The notes under the pieces were generated by a model that made no database searches, had not been told where the DNA came from, and saw only the letters and a list, made by a program, of their open reading frames with translations. The position numbers and the translations under genes were made by a program. 7,983 nt of DNA from positions 1 to 7,983 of the forward strand of contig CANDYO010000089.1 of assembly GCA_947424995.1 (NCBI GenBank), in the 5' to 3' direction. How positions within the stretch are numbered: position 1 is the stretch's first letter; every line of letters begins with the position of its first letter. This document shows positions 1-5,402 of the stretch, in pieces. This stretch comes from Rickettsiales bacterium. GTDB taxonomy: Bacteria; Pseudomonadota; Alphaproteobacteria; Rickettsiales; CANDYO01.

Positions 1-597
1 TGTGCAATACCTATTAGTAAAGGGTTTTCTTCTGATAATATTCTTTTTCATATGAGCGATGGTTTTGTAATGTTTGGCACAGATAATGATAACTATTTAG
101 TTGGTAGCTGCGCAACGATGAATCATTTCGTTAATTTTAGCATAGCTAATATTTCTTTAGTAACAATTTTTAGATTAGTGCATGTTAAGTTTGATGATTA
201 CCTGGAGCTGAAGCTCAATGGAAATATTTTTTATGTTGGACCTGATGGAGGTGATCATCTAGAAGTAAAAAATAGAGAAATAGAACTCAAGAAGACAAAA
301 GCTATTAAAGAAATTGCTCCCTTACAAGAGGTGAATGTTGATAATATTCAAAAGAAAGAAGGACATGCAACAAAAATTACAGTAACTGAGGTTTTCAATG
401 GACATGAATACAAGCCATGCGAAAGAAATACCAACTGGAATCAAGAAGTGGATGTAGATCTCAAACCTTACTTAAATACTGGAGAGAATACTCTTGAGAT
501 GAAGATATTGGTTTCAGGGAGTGGTGATGGATGGCTAAAAATAGAAGCTAAACAGCAATGCTGTGGACAAAATGATTGGTTAGAAAGCTATGAATAA
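1..597 (+). CDS. TraN-like secreted beta module protein, 5'-truncated by window edge
   Basis: The reading frame is open from base 1 to the TAA at 595-597 (198 visible codons). The ATG at 52 is internal, because similarity to the next TraN gene begins before it (I-L-F-H-M-S-D-G against V-F-K-F-V-N-G-N), so the true start is upstream of the window. The visible part matches residues about 220-375 of the downstream TraN N-half. Shared features are G-[ST]-C-A-T, FDDYLxLKLNG, FYVGPDGG, PCER, a YL-x-x-G-x-N strand pair, LVSG/IVSG and a terminal CCGxNDW. In TraN this region looks like a disulfide-bonded beta-sandwich in the recipient-facing half; that fold assignment is inference. After VGPDGG it has a 41-residue Lys/Glu-rich loop where the paralogue has 16. 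The tail ends nine residues after the CC pair and lacks the paralogue's last Cys. It is either a second adhesin head or the end of a degraded traN copy. The family call is firm; the function is not. Confidence 0.75.
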   Translation, partial: CAIPISKGFSSDNILFHMSDGFVMFGTDNDNYLVGSCATMNHFVNFSIANISLVTIFRLVHVKFDDYLELKLNGNIFYVGPDGGDHLEVKNREIELKKTKAIKEIAPLQEVNVDNIQKKEGHATKITVTEVFNGHEYKPCERNTNWNQEVDVDLKPYLNTGENTLEMKILVSGSGDGWLKIEAKQQCCGQNDWLESYE

Positions 598-724
598 ACA
601 AGCAGTGCATAGCCTTGAAGGAACAAGTACAGTACATATTGCGCCTAAATATGCTTTAGAGAAATTTGCCAAAAAAGGCGATTTATCTCTAGAAGCCAAA
701 TTATTACGGGGAGCGAATAGATGA
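590..724 (+). CDS. Unrecognised 44-residue protein between two TraN modules
   Basis: This short ORF begins with an ATG that overlaps the end of the upstream gene by 8 bp. It stops at a TGA that overlaps the ATG of the next gene in an ATGA arrangement. It fills the whole space between the two TraN-like genes, which argues for translation, probably coupled on both sides. The product starts MNKQ and is lysine/arginine-rich (for example EKFAKKGD near residues 24-31). It has no signal peptide, membrane segment or cysteine, so it should stay in the cytoplasm. I do not recognise the family. Its first four residues match the proposed start of the C-terminal TraN half (also MNKQ), and both starts follow a homologous CCGxNDW tail. 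It may therefore be the remnant of a second-half traN gene left after duplication. The ribosome-binding site is weak (AGAAAG before the ATG). A chance ORF cannot be excluded. Confidence 0.5.
   Translation: MNKQAVHSLEGTSTVHIAPKYALEKFAKKGDLSLEAKLLRGANR
708..713 (+). promoter_or_regulatory. Ribosome binding site of the traN N-half
   Basis: GGGGAG lies 7 bases before the ATG at 721. It supports 721 as the start, which is also where the signal peptide begins. The site lies inside the small upstream ORF, so ribosomes finishing that ORF pass directly over it. Confidence 0.7.
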
Positions 725-1881
725 CTATTCGAAAGTTTTGCTTAATTATTATTGTTAGTATTTTAAGTCACATTAGCTTGGCTAGTTTAGCTGAAGAATC
801 ACTTGCAGATATGGTTAAAGCTAAAGCAGAGAATGCCAAAGGAGCTGCACAAAGTGGCCATAGTACAGATAATATACCAGGTTATTCAGAAAAAGAAAAA
901 CAAACGGTTGAACAAGAATTGGGATCATTAGAAGTGGGTGTTCAAATGGATCAATTAAAGAGTGAGGGAGGAAAAGTTAGAACAACTCAAGTAAGAGATA
1001 ATCCGAACGGGGCCATAGCTACGATGGTTGAGGCTGCTGATTTGAAGAGAGTCAAAGGTTTCGAAGGATACTCAAAACTTGAAATATTTACTAAGGCCGA
1101 CAAATATATGCAAGACCCAATAGGGCAGATGAGTCTTATTAGCGATAAAGGTTGCAAAGAAAAAATTAATAACAAAAAAAGAGGATTTGTCCGCAAAGAA
1201 AGTAAGGAAACTTTTACTGACGATGTAGAAGAGTTACGTAGCTGTGAAGTTCCAGTGAATAAATTCAAATGCAGTAAGGTTTTAGAAGTAAGTTGTAAAA
1301 AAACGGCGGAATGTGATTACGGTGGTGTTCAAGAAGGTTCGGCTAAGATCGAGGGCGGCCAAAATGATCCAAATAAAGTATTTAAGTTTGTAAATGGTAA
1401 TTTAGAGATAGGGCTTGATACTAAAGGCAATAATTTATATGGCACTTGTGCCACTTTTGACAAGAGTTTTGTATTTAATGTAGAAAATAAAGATTTTATC
1501 AGCAGTTTTAAAATGGTCTATACCTCTTTTGATGATTATTTGCAACTTAAACTAAATGGTCATACTTTTTATGTCGGTCCAGATGGTGGGTCTGGCGTAG
1601 AGGTTGTAGCAAGACAAAGACGAAATTGGAGAAGAATTTATCATGAGAACGTTGTTTATAATGGCAATCAAGATCGCCCTTGCGAGAGAGGACAGCATTG
1701 GAATATTGATAAGGAAATAGAATTAAAAGAATATTTAAAAGAGGGTAGTAATGTCCTTGATATGCGGGTAATCGTTTCTGGTGAAGGGAAAGGATTTCTG
1801 AGGCTAAAGGTGAAGAGAATATGCTGTGGAAATAATGATTGGCATGAAAAATGGACAGAACATTGTGAACAAACAAATTAA
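721..1881 (+). CDS. traN: TraN mating-pair stabilisation protein, N-terminal half as a separate secreted protein
   Basis: A 386-residue exported protein. A Sec signal peptide covers about residues 1-24 (basic MTIRK, hydrophobic CLIIIVSIL, then SLASLA before EES). Residues 25-110 are polar, Lys/Glu/Gln-rich and probably helical or unstructured. A cysteine cluster follows (Cys145, 175, 184, 192, 198), then a beta module at about 220-375 with FDDY at 270, VGPDGG at 285-290, PCER at 320-323 and the CC pair at 368-369. The mature chain has ten cysteines. F-type TraN is an outer-membrane protein of about 600 residues that recognises the recipient surface. This matches its N-terminal and middle parts, but the ORF stops where the C-terminal Cys-rich part would begin, and that part is the next gene. 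It overlaps that gene by 17 bp and the small upstream ORF by 4 bp. The TraN assignment is firm; whether the two halves reassociate is unknown. Confidence 0.82.
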   Translation: MTIRKFCLIIIVSILSHISLASLAEESLADMVKAKAENAKGAAQSGHSTDNIPGYSEKEKQTVEQELGSLEVGVQMDQLKSEGGKVRTTQVRDNPNGAIATMVEAADLKRVKGFEGYSKLEIFTKADKYMQDPIGQMSLISDKGCKEKINNKKRGFVRKESKETFTDDVEELRSCEVPVNKFKCSKVLEVSCKKTAECDYGGVQEGSAKIEGGQNDPNKVFKFVNGNLEIGLDTKGNNLYGTCATFDKSFVFNVENKDFISSFKMVYTSFDDYLQLKLNGHTFYVGPDGGSGVEVVARQRRNWRRIYHENVVYNGNQDRPCERGQHWNIDKEIELKEYLKEGSNVLDMRVIVSGEGKGFLRLKVKRICCGNNDWHEKWTEHCEQTN

Positions 1882-3073
1882 ATTACATAACAGGGCTTAT
1901 AAGCTTAGCTCATGCTTAGCTAAATTTATATTATTACTAATGCTGAGTTGCTCGCAAGTTCTAGCTGCAGAAGGTGCTGCTGATGGTAACGCATACCATC
2001 AAACAATAGAAGATGATGATGTTGAGACTGTAGAAGTTCCAGTGCAGCAAGCTTGTGTGGATGAGAAAGGAAAGTGCCTTGATGATAAAAAAAATAGAAT
2101 GGTGGATAATCTACCAGTAGCAAGAGATTGTTGGAAATACGAGTATATTAAAAATTGTAATAAAGTGCCTTCTAAAAATGATTGCAGTAAAATTCCTTTA
2201 GAGGATTTTAACTTAAAAGAAGAAAAATGTTTAACCACTACTAAGATTGGAGAGAGGAGTTTTTGTTTGAATATGAAAAAAACTTTCTCACGTACAACTC
2301 AAACTACTGAAGAATTTGATAGAAGTGAAATCATTATGGATCCAGATAACAAGGAAGTAATAAAAGATCTATTATGTGAGGCATTTTGTTTAGATGGAAA
2401 CTGCAAGGAAGCGCATAAAGCAAATCAAGGATCAAATAATGAAATTGCAAATGCAGTAGCTCAATTAGAAATGCTTTCGAATGTTAAAAAAGGTTTGATT
2501 GACGAGAATACGCTGAAATTCGATATTTTTAGTGCAACATTAAGAAGATGCCATAATAAAACAGGTGTGTATAGTAATTGCTGCGATGATTCAGGTTGGC
2601 TTAAGTCTGTAGGAGTAGTTAAATGTAAACCTGAAGATAAAGTTTTAGCCACAGAGGGACGAAAAGGTAGATGCGAGTATGTAGGCGAATATTGCGCCAA
2701 GAAAATTCTAAAAAAATGCATCAGAAAAACTAAATCTTATTGTTGTTTTCCAACAGTATTAGCCAAGGTAATTCATCGCGGCGCTAGAAATCAGTTAGGT
2801 AAGAATTTAGGTAGTCCTCAGCATCCTAAATGTGGAGGATTAACACTTGATGATATAGAAAAAATTGATTTTTCCCAAGTGGATTTTCAAGAGTTTTTTG
2901 ATCGAGAAGTTCAGCCAATGATGAAAGGTTACACCAGCGATGATAACGAAGCGCTAATTAAAAGATCTTTTCCAAGTGGATCTCAAAATATTGATCCTAA
3001 TTCCTTTCAAAATATCAGTAAAGATGGTGTAAATGAAAAATTATATAAAAACTCTGAAACGGAAGAGAGATAG
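1865..3073 (+). CDS. traN: TraN mating-pair stabilisation protein, C-terminal cysteine-rich half
   Basis: A 402-residue protein if the GTG at 1865 is the start. The frame is open back to a GTG at 1826, with ATGs at 1835 and 1844. I prefer 1865 because it gives a normal signal peptide (MNKQIKLHNRAYKL, hydrophobic AKFILLLML, VLA before AEG at 34/35) and only a 17-bp overlap. The mature chain has 20 cysteines. Hallmarks of the TraN C-terminal region follow: RDCWKYEYIKNC at 87-98, CH at 229-230, SNCCDDSGW near 240, YCCF at 292-295, CGGLT at 323-327 and IDFSQVDFQEF after it. This part of TraN is the conserved outer-membrane-associated core, dependent on disulfides. The last 50 or so residues are acidic and polar. 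It ends 2 bp before traF. The family assignment is very firm. The unusual point is a separate export signal in the middle of what is normally one gene. Confidence 0.88.
   Translation: MNKQIKLHNRAYKLSSCLAKFILLLMLSCSQVLAAEGAADGNAYHQTIEDDDVETVEVPVQQACVDEKGKCLDDKKNRMVDNLPVARDCWKYEYIKNCNKVPSKNDCSKIPLEDFNLKEEKCLTTTKIGERSFCLNMKKTFSRTTQTTEEFDRSEIIMDPDNKEVIKDLLCEAFCLDGNCKEAHKANQGSNNEIANAVAQLEMLSNVKKGLIDENTLKFDIFSATLRRCHNKTGVYSNCCDDSGWLKSVGVVKCKPEDKVLATEGRKGRCEYVGEYCAKKILKKCIRKTKSYCCFPTVLAKVIHRGARNQLGKNLGSPQHPKCGGLTLDDIEKIDFSQVDFQEFFDREVQPMMKGYTSDDNEALIKRSFPSGSQNIDPNSFQNISKDGVNEKLYKNSETEER
3061..3069 (+). promoter_or_regulatory. Ribosome binding site of traF
   Basis: GGAAGAGAG sits 6 bases before the ATG at 3076, inside the last codons of the preceding traN half. 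It favours 3076 over the later in-frame ATG at 3133, which would cut off the basic n-region of the signal peptide. Confidence 0.6.
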
Positions 3074-3075
3074 CA

Positions 3076-3927
3076 ATGTTTGTCCAGAGAATAAGTAATG
3101 AAAAAGATAAGAAAAAACTAGTCTTAGTTTATATGATTTTTATTTTTATGAGTAATGTGAGTATGGCTGAAAACATGTTTTATAATGATCGAGAAAGAGG
3201 TTGGTATTATCGAGAATGTATTAACTGCGAAGAGTCAAATAAAGTTGGCAAGACAAAAAATTTTAAATCAGACAAGCAATCAAAGCTATCTTTGCGAGAA
3301 ATGGATGGTAGCCAAGTACTTGAAACACTTGAATCTGTGCAAAAGGAGATGCAGGTTCGGCAAGCTCGTTTTACTTTAGAGCCTACGCTAGAAAATGCTC
3401 GTGATTTTCTGGATTATCAACGCCTAATGTTTCAAAATGGCAGTGAAGCTGGTGAAGCAATGAAAACTGCTTTAATTAAATATCCTTATCTTGATTCTAG
3501 AATTGAGAGTCCGATTAGTCAGCAGGCGATTAAGATCAAGACTTTGGAATCTAATGCAGCTAACGATTTGAAAATTAAGGAATTTGCTCAGCATTTTAAG
3601 TTATTTTATTTCTTTAAGCCAAATTGTTCATATTGTAAGGAATTTCAACCAGTGCTAGAAACAATTATAAAAAACTATGGCTTTGAAGTTGAGGCGATCA
3701 GTAGTGATGGAAAGAAATTAGATAGTTTATTGCCCATAGTTACTAGGATTGATAATGGGTTGACTAGCAAGCTTGAAATCGAAACTTATCCAACCATTAT
3801 TGCTTACAATCAGGAGCATAATATTTACTTGCCAGTTTCGCGTGGATTTTTACCCACAGAAGACTTAAAGCTCAATATTTTACACGTGTATAGCCATATA
3901 GTTAAATTATCGATGGAGGTGAAGTGA
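3076..3927 (+). CDS. traF: TraF conjugal pilus assembly protein, thioredoxin-fold, with CXXC
   Basis: A 283-residue periplasmic protein of the TraF/TrbB family. Its signal peptide (basic NEKDKKK, hydrophobic LVLVYMIFIFM) is probably cleaved after SMA at residue 31. The mature N-terminus has the family's FYNDRERGWYY element, followed here by CINC at 48-51. A helical region spans about 85-170 (LDYQRLMFQN is typical). The thioredoxin-like domain follows: LFYFFKPNCSYCKEF with the redox pair Cys184/Cys187, and a YPTII strand with the expected cis-proline at 239. F-plasmid TraF lacks an active CXXC and TrbB supplies one; several other F-type TraF proteins keep it, as this one does. The likely role is pilus assembly plus thiol oxidation or isomerisation of Cys-rich partners such as the adjacent TraN halves; the client assignment is inference. 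It starts 2 bp after traN and its TGA overlaps the GTG of traH by 4 bp. Confidence 0.92.
   Translation: MFVQRISNEKDKKKLVLVYMIFIFMSNVSMAENMFYNDRERGWYYRECINCEESNKVGKTKNFKSDKQSKLSLREMDGSQVLETLESVQKEMQVRQARFTLEPTLENARDFLDYQRLMFQNGSEAGEAMKTALIKYPYLDSRIESPISQQAIKIKTLESNAANDLKIKEFAQHFKLFYFFKPNCSYCKEFQPVLETIIKNYGFEVEAISSDGKKLDSLLPIVTRIDNGLTSKLEIETYPTIIAYNQEHNIYLPVSRGFLPTEDLKLNILHVYSHIVKLSMEVK
3915..3920 (+). promoter_or_regulatory. Ribosome binding site deciding the GTG start of traH
   Basis: GGAGGT, a near-perfect Shine-Dalgarno sequence, lies 3 bases before the GTG at 3924. Spacing is short, but the match and the GTGA overlap with the traF stop point to translational coupling and confirm the non-ATG start. 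Confidence 0.75.
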
Positions 3928-5309
3928 GAAATTATTCATTAATATTATTGTTATTAATAGGGCAGCTATTGGTCATTAGTGCCGCGAACGCCGCCGAAAA
4001 CATACTAAAAAACTCATTAGATAAATTAGGAGTAATGTCCACTATTAATCGACCTGGAGTAGTTAATGATCAGTTAGGTGGTTATATGACTGGTGGTAGT
4101 TTACATACTCGCAATAGCGTTTCTGATGAAACCCTTATGAATATTCAGTTGCCGTCTTTAAATGCAGGTTGTGGAGGTATTGACTTACATACTGGGGGCA
4201 TTGGTTATATTGATAGTGCCAAACTACAAGATTTAATAAAAAGTATAGGTAGTAGTGCCATTTCATATGGGGCAATGTTGACGATTAAAACAATTTCACC
4301 ACAAGTAGCGGATGTATTATCGCAATTAGAGGCGATGGCAAGATTTTTAAATTCACAGAATATAAACTCATGTCAGATGGGAGCATTAATAGCATCTGGA
4401 GTTTTTCCAAAGACTACTGCCTCGCAGGAGTTAGCTTGTAATGCTAAAAACATGAGTAATAATGCAGTAGCTGGTTATTTTACTGCTAGAGCTAAATGTA
4501 CCACGGCAGACAAGGCAACAGAAAATAAAGATGAATATAATGGTATGTTAGGTACTGAATTTAATTTAGTTTGGCATGCCTTAAGAAAACTGAATGATAA
4601 AATGAGCTCGGATAGGATAGAAGATTTAATGAGTATTAGTGGTACTTTGATTTCTAAGCCTAATGAAGATGGAAAGGGAGGAATAACTTTAACCCATAAG
4701 AATTCACTAATCAAAGATTCTAAGCTTATTGAAGCGATACTTTATGGGACTAATGCAAATAAAATTAAGCTCTACAAATGTGAAAATAATAGTAATAAAA
4801 AATGTATTAATCTAGGGTCAAAAATGGAAGATATGACCGTAGATAAATCTTATATAGTTTTAATCAAAAATTTTATCGACAGTATTACTAAAAAATTAAT
4901 GGAAGAAACCAATGGAGGGGTTACAGCGCTTACTCCAGATGAGTTGCATATAGTACAGACTTCTTCTGTGCCAATTATTAGCATTATTAGTCTTGAGATG
5001 GCATTAAAAGGTCATGGTGTTGATTTAGCCACTGAAGAATATGCAGAGCTCGTGGCTTTTGATTATTTAATAAGTTATCTCGATAGTATGTTAGATGAAG
5101 TATATAAGGCTTTAGCTACCTTAGAATATAGTCAAATGGACAGCGAACATATCAAGAATTTCAAAGAAGAAATTCGCTATATTAAGAGCTATTTGATTTC
5201 AGAGAGGCAAGGGGCGTTCGAGCGGATGAATACTTTATTATCAGTTAAGCAAAGATTTTTACAAATTCAGCAGATGGTAAAAACAACTTTTGCAGAGTTC
5301 CGTAATTGA
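3924..5309 (+). CDS. traH: TraH conjugal transfer pilus assembly protein
   Basis: A 461-residue protein, essentially the length of F TraH (about 458). A GTG start gives a clear signal peptide: MRNYS, a Leu/Ile-rich core, and ANA before AEN at 23/24. Family hallmarks are GGYMTGGSLHTR at 52-63, NAGCGGIDLHTGGIGYI with Cys83, the following LxxLIKSIGSSAISYG helix, and an INSCQMG motif near residue 150. The C-terminal 100 residues or so (from about EEYAELVAFDYLISYL) look strongly helical and may form a coiled coil. In F, TraH acts in the periplasm and at the outer membrane with TraF, TraW, TraU and TrbI in pilus extension and mating-pair formation. The protein looks intact, with no missing motif. 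It is coupled to traF by a 4-bp overlap and separated from traG by a 93-bp gap, the only real spacer in the operon here. Confidence 0.95.
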   Translation: MRNYSLILLLLIGQLLVISAANAAENILKNSLDKLGVMSTINRPGVVNDQLGGYMTGGSLHTRNSVSDETLMNIQLPSLNAGCGGIDLHTGGIGYIDSAKLQDLIKSIGSSAISYGAMLTIKTISPQVADVLSQLEAMARFLNSQNINSCQMGALIASGVFPKTTASQELACNAKNMSNNAVAGYFTARAKCTTADKATENKDEYNGMLGTEFNLVWHALRKLNDKMSSDRIEDLMSISGTLISKPNEDGKGGITLTHKNSLIKDSKLIEAILYGTNANKIKLYKCENNSNKKCINLGSKMEDMTVDKSYIVLIKNFIDSITKKLMEETNGGVTALTPDELHIVQTSSVPIISIISLEMALKGHGVDLATEEYAELVAFDYLISYLDSMLDEVYKALATLEYSQMDSEHIKNFKEEIRYIKSYLISERQGAFERMNTLLSVKQRFLQIQQMVKTTFAEFRN

Positions 5310-5402
5310 ATATTAATGGATGATGAGGTGTAAAAGATCACCTAATTTAAAAGGTTTAATGATTAGTTTGAAAGAATAATAGTAAAAAAATAGGAAAGAA
5401 AC
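5310..5402 (+). other. 93-bp non-coding spacer between traH and traG
   Basis: AT-rich DNA with no ORF longer than a five-codon MDDEV reading at 5316. The only secondary-structure element I see is a short inverted repeat, AGGTG at 5326-5330 against CACCT at 5339-5343, with an 8-base loop and no following T run. An alternative pairing uses ACCT 5340-5343 with AGGT 5352-5355. I see no convincing promoter or terminator. It may simply hold the traG leader. Confidence 0.45.
5392..5398 (+). promoter_or_regulatory. Ribosome binding site of traG
   Basis: AGGAAAG lies 4 bases before the ATG at 5403. It fixes this ATG, which gives the family's characteristic N-terminus with YGGGE at residues 8-12. Confidence 0.65.

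Noticed and set aside
52..597. The ATG at 52 as the start of the first gene
   Set aside because: The frame is open to base 1 and similarity to the paralogue begins before 52; no signal peptide follows this ATG although the module is an exported one.
987..1268. Antisense ORF inside traN, and similar ones at 1547-1876, 1926-2123, 1999-2238, 2461-2721, 4475-4714, 5552-5740 and 7266-7523
   Set aside because: All lie opposite well-supported genes, have no recognisable domains, and read as shadows of the + strand codon usage (Ser/Leu/Phe-rich).
1826..1881. A sequencing error or programmed frameshift joining the two TraN halves into one chain
   Set aside because: The shift needed is +1 and I see no clear slippery site. 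A fusion would bury a full signal peptide, with a cleavage site, inside the protein. The upstream paralogue also ends at the aligned position and is followed by a similar start. It remains possible and is listed as a refuting test.
1940..1960. Lipobox in the second TraN half (MLSC near residue 29)
   Set aside because: Leu at -2 does not fit the lipobox consensus, and VLA before AEG gives a better ordinary cleavage site.
3185..3379. 64-residue + strand ORF in another frame of traF
   Set aside because: It lies entirely inside traF, has no ribosome-binding site I can see, and shows no known motif.
5306..5402. Promoter for traG in the spacer (TTGAAT at 5306, TTGAAA at 5368)
   Set aside because: Neither has a reasonable -10 box at about 17 bp; the second would put the -10 on the ribosome-binding site.
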